From: Erwinia oleae
GTDB taxonomy: Bacteria; Pseudomonadota; Gammaproteobacteria; Enterobacterales; Enterobacteriaceae
Length of the DNA stretch: 64,000 bases
NCBI RefSeq assembly: GCF_000770305.1
Contig: NZ_JNVB01000010.1
Location: forward strand, 1 to 64,000
Reading direction: 5' to 3'
Of this stretch, positions 50,987 to 61,280 are shown piece by piece. Within the stretch, counting starts at the first letter, position 1; every line of letters starts with the position of its first letter. The position numbers and the translations under genes are program-made. Below the pieces are notes generated by a model that was given only the letters and a program-made list of their open reading frames with translations, was not told where the DNA came from and did not search any database.

Positions 50987-51559
50987 TTATTTCAAGGTGG
51001 TAAATGCGGTGGTAACGTGCTTAACGCCGCTTACCCGGCTGGCAATGTCCGCCGCCGCTTTCGCTTCCTGATCGGTGACCAGCCCCAGCAGGAACACTTC
51101 GCCGTTTTCGGTGGTGACTTTCACATTAGACGACTTCACCTGATCGCTCGACAGCAGTTGCGAACGTACCTTGGTGGTGATCCAGGTATCGGACGAGGCG
51201 GTGCCAAAACTGGCTTTGTCGCCGGTGCGGATCTCATTATAGACTTCCGTTGCGCCATCCACGCCCATCGTTATCTGCTTCGCGCGGCTTGCCAGTTCAG
51301 CGTTTGGCGACTGGCCGGTCAGCAACACTTTGCCCTGATAGGCGGTTGCCACAATATGCGCATCTTTTTTAATCTGCTCATCTTTTGATAACGCGTTGCT
51401 GACGCGCAGTTCTAATGTGCCGTCGTCAACCTGCGTACCCACCGTGCGCGGATCGGTAGCGGTTTTAGTCGCCACCGCTGCGCTGCCAACCACCGCCGCG
51501 ACGCAGCCCTGTAACATCAGCGCAGTAAGCACGACCGCCAGTGCGGAAAATAATTTCAT
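50987..51559 (-). CDS. dolP: division- and outer-membrane-stress-associated lipoprotein DolP
   Basis: A 190-residue lipoprotein (lipobox LMLQGC, Cys19) with two BON domains (about 47-115 and 124-190). DolP (YraP) binds anionic phospholipid at division sites and supports outer-membrane integrity. AAAGGAGC ribosome site; 10 bp after diaA in the lpoA-yraN-diaA-dolP operon. Confidence 0.95.
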   Translation of the reverse strand: MKLFSALAVVLTALMLQGCVAAVVGSAAVATKTATDPRTVGTQVDDGTLELRVSNALSKDEQIKKDAHIVATAYQGKVLLTGQSPNAELASRAKQITMGVDGATEVYNEIRTGDKASFGTASSDTWITTKVRSQLLSSDQVKSSNVKVTTENGEVFLLGLVTDQEAKAAADIASRVSGVKHVTTAFTTLK

Positions 51560-51569
51560 TTAAGCTCCT

Positions 51570-52160
51570 TTAAGCATCCTGATGGGGAAATAAGGTGTTA
51601 TCGATTAAATCGCACAGGCAATTTACGGTTAACATATGCATTTCCTGAATCCTCGCGCTTCGGTGCGAGGGAATACGAATTTCCACATCCTGTGGCCCCA
51701 GTAAACCGGCGAGTTCGCCGCCATCATAGCCGGTAAGCGCGATAATTGTCATATCGCGTGTTACGGCTGCTTCAACGGCCTTCACAATATCACGCGTGTT
51801 GCCGCGCGTTGAGATGGCCAGAAGAATGTCGCCAGCCTGACCCAGCGCTCGTACCTGCTTCGCGTAGATTTCATCATGCAGGCGATCGTTGCCGATGGCC
51901 GTTAGCATCACGTTATCCGCGCTGAGCGCAATGGCCGGCAGGCTGGGCCGCTCGCTTTCGTAGCGATTAATCAGGATGGCGGCAAAATGCTGAGCGTTGG
52001 CGCTTGAGGCGCCGTTGCCGCAGCAGAGTATTTTGTTGCCGTTGAGCAGCGACTGCACAAGCGCGATCGCCGCGCGGGATATCGCATCCGGTAACGCCTC
52101 GGCCGCCGCAATTTGGGTTTGAATACTTTCGGTAAAACAGACTTTTATTCTTTCCAGCAC
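51570..52160 (-). CDS. diaA: DnaA initiator-associating protein DiaA (GTG start)
   Basis: A SIS-domain protein that binds DnaA and promotes ordered initiation at oriC. The start is GTG (complement of 52158-52160), giving 196 residues, exactly the E. coli length; the frame extends 17 codons upstream without conservation. [16 protein letters not shown] and [17 protein letters not shown] are SIS motifs. Confidence 0.95.
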   Translation of the reverse strand: MLERIKVCFTESIQTQIAAAEALPDAISRAAIALVQSLLNGNKILCCGNGASSANAQHFAAILINRYESERPSLPAIALSADNVMLTAIGNDRLHDEIYAKQVRALGQAGDILLAISTRGNTRDIVKAVEAAVTRDMTIIALTGYDGGELAGLLGPQDVEIRIPSHRSARIQEMHMLTVNCLCDLIDNTLFPHQDA

Positions 52161-52173
52161 ATCTCTCACCTGG

Positions 52174-52584
52174 TCAGTCACTGGCGGAAAAGTATTCCGC
52201 CGAAAAAGCATTGGGTAACCACTCGACCTGGTTTCCGGTCATGGCTACGACGTCAAAGCGGCAGTCAGCAGTATCAACGCTGAGGCCGCGTCCGCTCAGC
52301 CACAGCGAGGCGGCTTGTAGCAGCTTACGCTGCTTGCTGCGGGTGACGCTGGCCGCCGCGCCGCCAAACAGCGCGTTGCGGCGATAGCGAACTTCAACAA
52401 AAACCCAGGTCTGCGCATCGCGCATAATCAGGTCGATTTCGCCGCTGCGATAGCGCACGTTTGCGGCGATAAAGCTGAGCCCTGCGCGTTCCAGCAGACG
52501 GCGCGCCTGGCGTTCAAAACCCGCGCCAGCCTGTTGCCGGCTCAGGAGGCCGGAACGATTTGCCCCTGGCGGTACTGGTTCCAT
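52174..52584 (-). CDS. yraN: YraN, UPF0102 nuclease-like protein
   Basis: 136 residues from the ATG complementary to 52582-52584. The core [21 protein letters not shown] matches a restriction-endonuclease-like active site (Asp, Glu-x-Lys variant). Its 5' end overlaps the 3' end of lpoA, so the exact start is less certain. Function unknown. Confidence 0.88.
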   Translation of the reverse strand: MEPVPPGANRSGLLSRQQAGAGFERQARRLLERAGLSFIAANVRYRSGEIDLIMRDAQTWVFVEVRYRRNALFGGAAASVTRSKQRKLLQAASLWLSGRGLSVDTADCRFDVVAMTGNQVEWLPNAFSAEYFSASD

Positions 52585-54545
52585 GTCAACGTCCTGTTGA
52601 TAACGCAATCCTGATTGGCGCTCAGCTCGCCCGTTTCGCCGCGAATATGCGCACCCGGCGTCTGGCGCATTTCGTTAAAGCGATTCGCCAGCGTCCAGGC
52701 GTCCACACCCATCGCGTACAGGCGCACCAGCGAGTAATCATTGTTGAAATTACGCGCGGCCTGCTGCATCAGCGAGGGATTATCGCCGGACAATAGCGGA
52801 ATATCGCTGAACTGTAAGCCTTCCATTTCAAGACGATAGTCCTGACCTGCACCCGCCTGGTAGCTGCGCGAACTGGCATACATCTGTACCTGGCTGCGGC
52901 TGCTGACGCGCATTGAGAGCATGGGCTTAATCAGCGCCATCTCGCTCTGTGAACCGATAATATAAACAGAGTCCACGCTGCTGCCAGCAGAGGAGGCGGG
53001 CGTATCCTGCACCGGCGCCGGTATAGTCAGGCCGGCGATGGAAACATCCTGAGGCTGCTGCGACGGTGCCGCAATCGGCGTTCCCGTCAGGCTGAGGCCC
53101 GCGCCGCTGTTAATTCCCTGCTTCAGTTCCGCCGTTGAGCCAAACTGCTGTTGCAGCACGGTGTTGCCGCCCAGCGTTTGCCATTCAGCGGCAAAGGTTT
53201 TGCTGACACGAGCGCCCAATGCGTTGCGTGGCACAATCAGCAGCGGCGAACGTTTGCCCTGATCCCACATATGATGAGCGGCATCGCGCGCTTCGTCTTC
53301 AGGAGAAAGCGCAAAATAGCAAAGATTCGGACGGTTCTGGACGGTTTCCGGCGTGTTCAGCGCAAGGATATTAAGCGGCGTCTGAATATCAGCCAGCTTC
53401 TCAACGTTACCTTTGATCAGTGGGCCGACTACCAGCGTTGCACCATCCTGCTGTGCTTTAGCCAGTACCTGATCGACAGGCTGGGTGCTGGTGTCATAGA
53501 CCTGAACCTGTGTTGAGCTGGCAGCCGGCGCGGTTTGCGCCGATGCGCTGCTCTGCGCCACCGGCTGCGCGGAGGCTATCTGCGGCGCTTCAACGGGCGC
53601 AGCGGACGGGCTGACCGCCGCATCCGGGTTAGCAGGAGAATCGTTGGCTGGCGCGGCGGCCTCAACGGGCTGCGCGGCAGGCTGGGCCAGCGCGCCGTTT
53701 TTCGCATCGTTAAAGCCTTTCTGGATGGCGTTAGCAAAGGCCTGGGCCTGGCCGCTCAGCGGCAACAGCAGCGCGATTTTATTGGTTGATGACGGCTGGA
53801 AATTTTGAATCTGACTCAGCGCCGAAGGCAACATTTTTGCGCCGGGATTGACCGGATAACGCTTCTGCCAGTCGCTGATGCCTGCCTTAAGCATGTCAGC
53901 ATCGCTGCCGTTGGCTTTATAGATATTCAGCAGATCCAGCCATCCCTGAAGCGTGTTCTCATCGGCGTTGATAACCAGGTTGTTAACCTGCTCTGGCGTC
54001 ATCTGCACCAGCGCCTGCCACGTGGCATCAATATTTTTCTGCTTATCGGCAGGCTGCGACAGCAGCGGCTCCTGCGCGATCAGCGCGCGCAGGAGATCCA
54101 GCCCGCGGCTGGTGGCGATCAACAGCTGGTTGTAGCGAACCTGCTGCTCTTTGGATAGCGACTCTGTATCAATTTGCCTGAGCAGCGCGTTGGCACCGGT
54201 GATGTCCTGCTGCGCGATTTTAAGCTGTGCTGCAAGCAGTCGGCTCTCCTGACGCTGAGTGTCGTTCAGGTTTTGCGGCAGTTTTGCAAACTGATCGTTG
54301 GCCTGCGGGAACTTTCCTTCCTTAAGAAACGCCCGGATGGCAAGTAATTGCCAGTCAACCTTGTTATCATCAGCGCTTTGCTGCATCTGTTGCAGATAGT
54401 AGTCGGATGTGCCCGTCGCCGCGCCCTGCACGTTAACGGCGGGTGTTTGCGGCGCCTGGTTGGTACACCCGGCGAAAATCAGGGCGGCCAGTAATACAGG
54501 CACGCAGCGTCCTGCTTTGTTATGAGTGACTTTCAAAGGAAGCAT
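52542..54545 (-). CDS. lpoA: penicillin-binding-protein activator LpoA
   Basis: LpoA is the outer-membrane lipoprotein that reaches through the periplasm to activate PBP1a. The 667-residue product has a lipobox LIFAGC (Cys27), an N-terminal TPR-like helical domain (about 30-255), a low-complexity Ala/Pro/Ser/Gln linker (about 290-350) inside the C-terminal periplasmic-binding-protein-like domain. It is divergent from rsmI. Confidence 0.95.
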   Translation of the reverse strand: MLPLKVTHNKAGRCVPVLLAALIFAGCTNQAPQTPAVNVQGAATGTSDYYLQQMQQSADDNKVDWQLLAIRAFLKEGKFPQANDQFAKLPQNLNDTQRQESRLLAAQLKIAQQDITGANALLRQIDTESLSKEQQVRYNQLLIATSRGLDLLRALIAQEPLLSQPADKQKNIDATWQALVQMTPEQVNNLVINADENTLQGWLDLLNIYKANGSDADMLKAGISDWQKRYPVNPGAKMLPSALSQIQNFQPSSTNKIALLLPLSGQAQAFANAIQKGFNDAKNGALAQPAAQPVEAAAPANDSPANPDAAVSPSAAPVEAPQIASAQPVAQSSASAQTAPAASSTQVQVYDTSTQPVDQVLAKAQQDGATLVVGPLIKGNVEKLADIQTPLNILALNTPETVQNRPNLCYFALSPEDEARDAAHHMWDQGKRSPLLIVPRNALGARVSKTFAAEWQTLGGNTVLQQQFGSTAELKQGINSGAGLSLTGTPIAAPSQQPQDVSIAGLTIPAPVQDTPASSAGSSVDSVYIIGSQSEMALIKPMLSMRVSSRSQVQMYASSRSYQAGAGQDYRLEMEGLQFSDIPLLSGDNPSLMQQAARNFNNDYSLVRLYAMGVDAWTLANRFNEMRQTPGAHIRGETGELSANQDCVINRTLTWNQYRQGQIVPAS

Positions 54546-54606
54546 ACTCGGTCCAGTAATGTTTTTTCAGGATGCTCAATATTAAATCGGCAATTCGGAT
54601 CTCACA

Positions 54607-55464
54607 ATGAAACAACGCGAAGATATTTCAGCCAGCACGCTCTATATTGTTCCCACGCCGATCGGTAACCTGGGCGATATCACCCAGCGTGCGCTGACGG
54701 TGCTGGCGCACGTTGATCTTATCGCAGCGGAAGATACACGTCACACCGGGCTGTTGCTACAACATTTCGCCATCAATGCGCGCCTCTTCGCATTACACGA
54801 TCATAACGAGCAGCAGAAGGCCGAGACGCTGCTGGCAAAGCTGCGCGAAGGGCAAAGTATCGCGCTGGTCTCCGATGCCGGTACGCCTTTAATCAACGAT
54901 CCGGGTTATCACCTGGTGCGTCAGTGCCGCGAAGCAGGCATCCGCGTGGTACCGCTCCCCGGCGCCTGCGCGGCGATCGCGGCGTTGAGCGCGGCGGGTC
55001 TGCCTTCGGATCGTTTTTGTTATGAAGGGTTTCTTCCGGCGAAAAGTAAAGGACGCTGCGACGTGCTGCGCGCGCTTGAGCAGGAGCCTCGCACGCTGAT
55101 TTTTTACGAATCCACTCACCGGCTGCTCGAAAGCCTGGAGGATATGGTGAACGTGTGGGGCGAGGGGCGCTACGTGGTGCTGGCGCGAGAAATAACCAAG
55201 ACGTGGGAGACGATCCACGGCGCGCCAGTGGGCGAACTGCTTGCCTGGGTGAAAGAGGATGAAAATCGCCGTAAGGGCGAAATGGTACTGGTGGTGGAAG
55301 GTTATCACGCTGAGGAAAACGCGCTACCGCCTGAAGCGCTGCGTACGCTGGCGCTGCTGCAAAAGGAGTTGCCGTTAAAAAAGGCCGCTCAACTGACGGC
55401 GGAAATTCACGGCGTGAAGAAGAACGCGCTCTATAAGTACGCGCTTGAGCAGCAAGAAGGGTGA
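54607..55464 (+). CDS. rsmI: 16S rRNA 2'-O-ribose C1402 methyltransferase RsmI
   Basis: A 285-residue tetrapyrrole-methylase-fold enzyme with [20 protein letters not shown] and [14 protein letters not shown] motifs. It methylates the ribose of C1402 in the P-site of the 30S subunit. Its stop codon overlaps the rnpB -35 box. Confidence 0.96.
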   Translation: MKQREDISASTLYIVPTPIGNLGDITQRALTVLAHVDLIAAEDTRHTGLLLQHFAINARLFALHDHNEQQKAETLLAKLREGQSIALVSDAGTPLINDPGYHLVRQCREAGIRVVPLPGACAAIAALSAAGLPSDRFCYEGFLPAKSKGRCDVLRALEQEPRTLIFYESTHRLLESLEDMVNVWGEGRYVVLAREITKTWETIHGAPVGELLAWVKEDENRRKGEMVLVVEGYHAEENALPPEALRTLALLQKELPLKKAAQLTAEIHGVKKNALYKYALEQQEG

Positions 55465-55489
55465 CAAAGAGCGAGGAATCGCCTATCAT
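55461..55489 (+). promoter_or_regulatory. rnpB promoter
   Basis: GTGACA (55461-55466), 17-bp spacer, TATCAT (55484-55489), then the GC-rich discriminator CCGCGCC typical of stringently controlled stable RNA genes; the RNA starts at 55497. Confidence 0.85.
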
Positions 55490-55496
55490 CCGCGCC

Positions 55497-55872
<376 letters not shown>

Positions 55873-55882
55873 CATTCGACAC

Positions 55883-55907
55883 AAAACCCCGCTTCGGCGG
55901 GGTTTTT
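55883..55907 (+). terminator. rnpB terminator
   Basis: AAAACCCCGC / GCGGGGTTTT with TTCG loop, ending in TTTTT. Confidence 0.93.
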
Positions 55908-55938
55908 GTTTTATGGGATCGGTTTACCTGAGCGTTTT

Positions 55939-56643
55939 CTACACCGGCAAATCAATCACCAGCGCGCGCACAGGCGTGTCCGCCGTTAATGTCACGCTCT
56001 GCTCTTCTCGTACAAACGCGCCGTCCCCGCATTTCAGTATTTCTCCCGCCTGTGAATGCGCCACGGCGCGCAATGAACCATGAATGGATTGCAGGTAAGC
56101 GCGAGGGCCGAGCAGGTCAATGCTCATGCTCTCACCTGGTGCGAGCATGACGTGATGGATCCATACCTGCTGGCGGAGTTGAAGACTGCCGTCCGCGCCG
56201 TTTGGCGACGCCAACAGCACGTGGCGCGCCTCCGGCGGGATACGTACCCGCTGCACCGGATCGTTATCCTGTGCGGGACAGGCGTCCAGCCAGAGCTGCA
56301 TGCGCGTCAGCGTACTCTCTTTACTGATATTGTGTTCGCTGTAGCTGACGTTAGGCTGGGTGGCCAGCAGGAGCGCTTCCCCGGTGTCGGCGCTGACGTG
56401 ATTGCCTTCGCTGTCGCGGTACTCCGCCCGTCCCTGCAAAATCAGGTTCAGCACGTCAACTCTGGGATAGGTTCTGGGTTGAAAACAGGCGGCGGGCCTG
56501 AGCACTTCCTGATTAAGGACGCGCAGTGAAGCGTAGCCTAATAAATTTGGATCAAAATAGTGTCCAAAAGAAAAGGTGTAACGTGCCTGAAGCCAGCCAT
56601 AATCGGCCTTGCCGCAGGCCTGCGCGGTACGGCTGGTAATCAT
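55939..56643 (-). CDS. yhaK: YhaK, pirin-like bicupin
   Basis: The start is the ATG complementary to 56641-56643 (MITSRTAQACGKADYGWLQ) with AGGAG upstream; 234 residues, E. coli 233. The pirin-like bicupin pattern FSFGHYFDPNLLGYASLRVLN is clear. E. coli YhaK is an oxidative-stress-sensitive cytosolic protein; the reaction is unknown. Divergent from yhaJ. Confidence 0.92.
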   Translation of the reverse strand: MITSRTAQACGKADYGWLQARYTFSFGHYFDPNLLGYASLRVLNQEVLRPAACFQPRTYPRVDVLNLILQGRAEYRDSEGNHVSADTGEALLLATQPNVSYSEHNISKESTLTRMQLWLDACPAQDNDPVQRVRIPPEARHVLLASPNGADGSLQLRQQVWIHHVMLAPGESMSIDLLGPRAYLQSIHGSLRAVAHSQAGEILKCGDGAFVREEQSVTLTADTPVRALVIDLPV

Positions 56644-56769
56644 GATGTCTCCTCGTTTATCGCCCGGCCACGCCAGCATTTGTTATGCCGCTATGGTAAG
56701 TTTCTGGACGGCGGATTGTTAGCCAGTTAATCTGCTCGCTATATTCAAATTTCCTGACAGAGACCCGCT

Positions 56770-57672
56770 ATGGCCAAAGATCGCGCCCTCACGCTGGAAG
56801 CGCTGCGAGTAATGGATGCTATCGATCGCAGGGGCAGCTTCGCAGCGGCAGCGGACGAGCTGGGGCGCGTGCCCTCCGCGCTCAGCTATACCATGCAAAA
56901 GCTGGAAGAGGAGCTGGACGTGGTGCTGTTTGACCGCTCCGGCCATCGTACAAAATTCACCAACGTTGGGCGTATGCTGCTTGAGCGCGGCAGGGTGCTG
57001 CTTGAAGCCGCAGACAAGCTGACCACCGATGCAGAAGCACTGGCACGAGGCTGGGAAACGCATCTGACCATCGTTGCCGAAGCGCTGGTGCCAAGCGACT
57101 CGCTCTTCCCGCTGATCGAAAAACTGGCCGGCAAGGCGAATACACAAATTTCGCTGATCACCGAGGTGCTGGCAGGTGCCTGGGAACGTCTTGAACAGGG
57201 ACGCGCTGATATCGTTATTGCCCCTGATATGCACTTTCGCGCCTCGTCGGAAATCAATACCCGCAAGCTTTACAGCATGTTAAGCGTTATTGTCGCCAGC
57301 CCGAACCATCCGATCCATCTTGAACCGGAACCGTTGTCAGAGGTAACGCGGGTAAAATATCGCGGCATTGCCGTGGCGGATACCGCTCGCGAGCGACCGG
57401 TGCTGACCGTACAGCTGCTGGACAAGCAGCAGCGGCTGACGGTCAGCACCATTGAAGATAAACACCGGGCGCTGCTGGCCGGGCTGGGCGTTGCCTCCAT
57501 GCCTTACCCGATGGTTGAGAAAGACATTGCTGAAGGCCGTTTGCGCGTGGTCAGCCCGGAATACACGCGGGAGGTCGATATCATCATGGCCTGGCGACGC
57601 GACAGCATGGGCGAAGCGAAAGCCTGGTGCCTGCGCGAGATCCCAAAACTGCTGGCGAAGCGGCAGGGTTAA
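56770..57672 (+). CDS. yhaJ: LysR-type regulator YhaJ
   Basis: A 300-residue LysR protein: N-terminal HTH (about 5-65, RRGSFAAAADELGRVPSALSYTMQKLEEEL) and effector-binding domain (about 90-295). E. coli YhaJ activates genes in response to aromatic compounds and acts on virulence loci in pathogens. It probably controls the neighbouring yhaK and yqjG genes. Confidence 0.9.
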   Translation: MAKDRALTLEALRVMDAIDRRGSFAAAADELGRVPSALSYTMQKLEEELDVVLFDRSGHRTKFTNVGRMLLERGRVLLEAADKLTTDAEALARGWETHLTIVAEALVPSDSLFPLIEKLAGKANTQISLITEVLAGAWERLEQGRADIVIAPDMHFRASSEINTRKLYSMLSVIVASPNHPIHLEPEPLSEVTRVKYRGIAVADTARERPVLTVQLLDKQQRLTVSTIEDKHRALLAGLGVASMPYPMVEKDIAEGRLRVVSPEYTREVDIIMAWRRDSMGEAKAWCLREIPKLLAKRQG

Positions 57673-57684
57673 CCGCCGCTCATC

Positions 57685-58671
57685 TTAACGAAAACGTACG
57701 TCGCGCCCGTGTGGCTCATCCCAGTTAAACGCGGGGCCAACGGAGATTATCCCTTCCGGGTTAATCATTTTATGGCTGCGGTAATAGTGATGGCGAATAT
57801 GGGCCAGACTGACCGTTTCTGCCACACCCGGCATTTGATAAATTTCCCGCAGAAAACCATTCAGATTCAGGTAGTCGCTGATGCGTTGCCGGTCGCATTT
57901 AAAATGAGTGACGTACACCGGATCGAACCGCACCAGCGTGGTCCAAAGTCGTAAATCCGCTTCGGTCAGACGATCGCCAGCCAGCCAGCGATGCCGGCCC
58001 AGTATCTGCTCCAGACGATCCAGCGCGTTGAAGAGCGCATTCACCGCCTCAACATAAGCCTGTTGGCTGGTGGCAAAACCCGATTTATAGACGCCATTGT
58101 TAACGGTATCGTAAATCCAGCTATTCAGTTCGTCGATTTTGTCACGTAAATCCGTGGGGTAGAAATCACCCGCCCGCGCGCCAACCGCATCAAACGCGCT
58201 GTTAAACATGCGCAGAATATCGGCCGATTCATTACTGACAATGGTGTTCTGCTGCTTATCCCACAGCACCGGTACGGTGACGCGCCCGCTGTACTCTTTA
58301 TCGGCATGCAGATAGAGCTGATAGAGAAATTCGTTTTGATACAGTGAATCGCCGGTCGCATCAGGAAAGTCTTCGTCGAATGTCCAGCCGTTCTCCAGCA
58401 TCAGCGGATGTACAACCGAAACCGGGATCAATGTTTCCAACCCCTTCAGCTTGCGCATCAGCAACGTGCGGTGCGCCCAGGGACAGGCGAGCGATACGTA
58501 GAGATGATAGCGATCCTTTTCGGCGCGAAAGCCTCCTTTGCCGGTCGGGCCTGCTTCGCCGTCAGCGGTCACCCAGTTACGCCATGGGGCTTCAGAACGC
58601 CTGAAGCGGCCGCCGGTCGATTTGGTGTCGTACCAGGTGTCGTGCCAGACACCCTCAATCAGTTGTCCCAT
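57685..58671 (-). CDS. yqjG: glutathionyl-hydroquinone reductase YqjG
   Basis: A 328-residue xi-class glutathione transferase that reduces glutathionyl-hydroquinones. Catalytic Cys63 lies in SLACPWAHR. The C-terminal helical domain shows LAGDRLTEADLRLWTTLVRFD. Convergent with yhaJ (12 bp between stops). Confidence 0.94.
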   Translation of the reverse strand: MGQLIEGVWHDTWYDTKSTGGRFRRSEAPWRNWVTADGEAGPTGKGGFRAEKDRYHLYVSLACPWAHRTLLMRKLKGLETLIPVSVVHPLMLENGWTFDEDFPDATGDSLYQNEFLYQLYLHADKEYSGRVTVPVLWDKQQNTIVSNESADILRMFNSAFDAVGARAGDFYPTDLRDKIDELNSWIYDTVNNGVYKSGFATSQQAYVEAVNALFNALDRLEQILGRHRWLAGDRLTEADLRLWTTLVRFDPVYVTHFKCDRQRISDYLNLNGFLREIYQMPGVAETVSLAHIRHHYYRSHKMINPEGIISVGPAFNWDEPHGRDVRFR

Positions 58672-58743
58672 AACGCCTCCCGATAAACGTAGCGCGCAGG
58701 GCGATCCCTGCGCGCTGATGTTACTGAGTATAGCGGCTGTCGC

Positions 58744-59136
58744 TTACCATTTTTTCTTTAAAAGGCGATCGATGCTGTATGCGCCCGGGCCGGTGATAAA
58801 CAGCAGCAGATAGCCACCGGCGATGGTCAGGTTCTTCATAAAGTTGATGGAGTTGCCGTCCACTGAAAAGTCGCCATGGAAAATCAGCGCGGTGATGATG
58901 GCAAACACGGCGGTAAAAATAGCGGTAAAACGGGTCAGGAAGCCAAGCAGCACGGCAAGACCGCCGCCCAGTTCAAGCAGGATGGTCAACGGCAGAAAAA
59001 AGCCGGGAACGCCCATATGCGCCATATACTGCTGCGTACCTGCGTAGCCGCCAACTTTTCCCCAACCCGCCACAATGAACAGGACAGGCATCAGAATGCG
59101 CGCCACCAGAAAGCCAACATCTTCTAATTTTTTCAT
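58744..59136 (-). CDS. yqjF: YqjF, DoxX-family membrane protein
   Basis: 130 residues from the second of two adjacent ATGs (complement of 59134-59136; GGAG six bases upstream), same start and length as E. coli YqjF. Four membrane segments with GWGKVGGYAGTQQYMA and ELGGGLAVLLGFLTR motifs of DoxX. Role not established; linked to aromatic compound responses in E. coli with yhaJ. Confidence 0.9.
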   Translation of the reverse strand: MKKLEDVGFLVARILMPVLFIVAGWGKVGGYAGTQQYMAHMGVPGFFLPLTILLELGGGLAVLLGFLTRFTAIFTAVFAIITALIFHGDFSVDGNSINFMKNLTIAGGYLLLFITGPGAYSIDRLLKKKW

Positions 59137-59287
59137 CATTAACTCCAACAGGATTGATTGGGCGGGAGAGCATCCCGGCCGACTGATTTTCAGGCCTGAC
59201 GTGCAGGCGTCGTTCGTTGTTGGAGATAGTAGTGGGAGAAGAAAAGGATTGTAAGCAAGTTAAACTGTCGAAGTCTTTCAGGAAAAT

Positions 59288-59312
59288 TGAAAAGGCCCGG
59301 CGAGCCGGGCCT
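59288..59312 (-). terminator. terminator after yqjK
   Basis: On the minus strand AGGCCCGG / CCGGGCCT with a 4-nt loop, followed by TTTTC. It separates the yqjCDEK unit from yqjF. Confidence 0.85.
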
Positions 59313-59345
59313 GAAGACAACAGAGCATAAGGGAGAGCGAGCGAA

Positions 59346-59627
59346 CTAGCGGCCGGGAAGATAGTTACGCATCAGACGCCAGGTACTCCAGACGCCAAGA
59401 CCGCGTTTGGTCCAGCGGGTAATAAAGCGTGGATTACGAACTGACCAGACGGCCATCAGACCGCTGCCGATAGCCACATAACGACGCATACTTACCAGCG
59501 TTAACCAGCCGCGATCGTACCGCGCGGTGACCTCAAGAAAATGCTTTTTATGCGCACTCAAATCAAGGCGTTGCTGCTGCACCTGGCGCAGCAGTTCGGC
59601 TTTACGCTCGTCGCGTTCGCGGCCCAT
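59346..59627 (-). CDS. yqjK: YqjK family protein
   Basis: A 93-residue basic protein with a charged helical N-terminus (RERDERKAELLRQVQQQRLDL) and a hydrophobic segment (about 49-68). The start codon overlaps the yqjE stop region. Function unknown. Confidence 0.88.
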   Translation of the reverse strand: MGRERDERKAELLRQVQQQRLDLSAHKKHFLEVTARYDRGWLTLVSMRRYVAIGSGLMAVWSVRNPRFITRWTKRGLGVWSTWRLMRNYLPGR

Positions 59628-60019
59628 TATTCATCCTCCAGCAGCTTACGGTCGGACTTCAGCTCCCGGCGGGTTGCGCTTAATAACGTTGAGCGCCGTG
59701 ATTTGGCAAGCGTCCACAGGCCAAAGATGATCGCCAGAGCAAACAGTGCGGCGGTGGTGATGCCGATTGCCATCAGTCTGTATTGCACGTCCACGGCCCA
59801 GATAATCAGCACCATCAGGCTCATCAGACCAAATGCGGTGAAAAGCATGGTCAGGCCGATCATGATCAGCATCTGGACAATATTGGACTTTTCTTCTTCC
59901 AGCTCAACAACCGCGAGCCGCACACGCGTTTCAACAATGCCTACCAGCGTAGTGATAATCCGCTGACCGATATTAACGACCCCTTTGCCCGGGCCCTGGC
60001 TCTGCTGTGAATAGGCCAT
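59627..60019 (-). CDS. yqjE: YqjE, phage-holin-like membrane protein
   Basis: 130 residues with two membrane segments (about 53-76 and 82-104) after an amphipathic VETRVRLAVVELEEEK helix, typical of the YqjE/DUF1469 family. One base separates it from yqjD. E. coli YqjE associates with ribosomes at the membrane along with YqjD. Confidence 0.9.
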   Translation of the reverse strand: MAYSQQSQGPGKGVVNIGQRIITTLVGIVETRVRLAVVELEEEKSNIVQMLIMIGLTMLFTAFGLMSLMVLIIWAVDVQYRLMAIGITTAALFALAIIFGLWTLAKSRRSTLLSATRRELKSDRKLLEDE

Positions 60020-60020
60020 T

Positions 60021-60326
60021 TTAACGACGCGTCAGCAGGACGCCCAGCACCACACCGACTGCGGCACCGATACCCACGCTGGTCCAGGGATTTTCTCGTA
60101 CGTAAACGTCAGCCTGATCGGCGACTTCACGCGAGGTCTGAGCAATACGCTCACCGGAATCGCCCAGGCGTGCACGCGTCTCGCGCAGCGCGCTGTTGGC
60201 TTTGCTGCGCAGTTTGTCCAGCTCAAATTTTGACCTGTCGCTGCCGCTGCTTAACACTTCTTCCAGCGTGTCGGCCAGGTTACGCAGTTCTGCACGCAGA
60301 TGCTCAGATGTTGTATCTTTAGACAT
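60021..60326 (-). CDS. yqjD: YqjD, tail-anchored ribosome-associated protein (DUF883)
   Basis: A 101-residue protein: a long helical cytoplasmic part and a C-terminal membrane anchor (SVGIGAAVGVVLGVLLTRR). E. coli YqjD binds 70S and 100S ribosomes in stationary phase and tethers them to the inner membrane. AAGGAG ribosome site. Confidence 0.92.
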   Translation of the reverse strand: MSKDTTSEHLRAELRNLADTLEEVLSSGSDRSKFELDKLRSKANSALRETRARLGDSGERIAQTSREVADQADVYVRENPWTSVGIGAAVGVVLGVLLTRR

Positions 60327-60373
60327 AACAAACTCCTTTAGTCATTAGTTATAAGAATCCGGCTCGTTGGCAC

Positions 60374-60748
60374 CTAATAGCGCGCAGCCCGGACTTCCTT
60401 TAGTTCACGCTCAGCTTCTGCCAGTTTTTTCTCACGCTTTGCGATTTTTTCACGGTCGTCACCGTCCGCTTTTTCTTCATTCAGCTCTTTCTGACGCTTT
60501 TCGACCGTCTGCTGATGTTCTTTAACTTTCTCCTGATGGAGAGATTTTAATTTTGCATCGCTACAGTCGGCACGCGTTTCAGTCAGCGCGCGTTCCAGCC
60601 CGTTTACGCGGCGCGCATTGTTGTGCTGACGCGCCAGGTCGATTTCGTGCTGAATGTCCTGTGCTTTTTGCTGACATACCGATCCTGCTGCCTGAGATAC
60701 AGGCGCAAGAACAAGAAGACTCAGTCCGAGAAGTGTGCGGTATTTCAT
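60374..60748 (-). CDS. yqjC: YqjC, DUF1090 periplasmic protein
   Basis: 124 residues with a signal peptide (1-20, ending SQA), two cysteines (SVCQQKA, ADCSDAK) and a highly charged coiled-coil C-terminus (about 60-120). First gene of yqjC-D-E-K. Function unknown. Confidence 0.9.
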   Translation of the reverse strand: MKYRTLLGLSLLVLAPVSQAAGSVCQQKAQDIQHEIDLARQHNNARRVNGLERALTETRADCSDAKLKSLHQEKVKEHQQTVEKRQKELNEEKADGDDREKIAKREKKLAEAERELKEVRAARY

Positions 60749-60906
60749 AACAGGTATTCCCTTCCAGTTTTTCAGGCCGCAGGAACAATACCAATGATTC
60801 TGAACGGCTTTCCAGGTTCTCTGACTCAGTAAGCATAGTCATGAAATCTGGAAAGCTCAAAAAGAGAGAGGAATCTTAAGCAGATGACGCAGGAAGGCGA
60901 AAAGCC

Positions 60907-61272
60907 TCAACCAAATTTGTTACGTGGGTTGGGCATGCAGGAGAGGCTCACCTGGGCTATCTCGAAGTCATAAGGAAGCAGCTGGCGCAGAACCTTTTCT
61001 GCGGCGTCGCTTTGTTCTGACGACTCGAACTGGATGATCAATGTATTGTTGTCAGGGGTGATGCTTTTAATATGAATCCCCTGCGCCGACAGGCGTTGCC
61101 ATACATAGAAGCCGTCTGGCAGCGAGACGCCCTGACGGGAAGGCTCGATCTTCAGCGCGGTGTCATTGTGAAACAGCATCGGTAAGGTCGTCATAAGCAG
61201 CAGGACAAGTGCGCCCGCCAGCAGAAAAGCGACGGCACGGCGGGTTAAACGAGATCTCAGAGCAGTCAACAT
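60907..61272 (-). CDS. mzrA: EnvZ/OmpR modulator MzrA
   Basis: 121 residues from the ATG complementary to 61270-61272, a small membrane protein with one N-terminal segment (about 12-34) and a periplasmic part with GVSLPDGFYVWQRL and GIHIKSITPDNNTLIIQF. In E. coli MzrA links Cpx stress to EnvZ. It lies 8 bp after yqjA, as in the Cpx-controlled yqjA-mzrA operon. Confidence 0.85.
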   Translation of the reverse strand: MLTALRSRLTRRAVAFLLAGALVLLLMTTLPMLFHNDTALKIEPSRQGVSLPDGFYVWQRLSAQGIHIKSITPDNNTLIIQFESSEQSDAAEKVLRQLLPYDFEIAQVSLSCMPNPRNKFG

Positions 61273-61280
61273 CACGCGTT

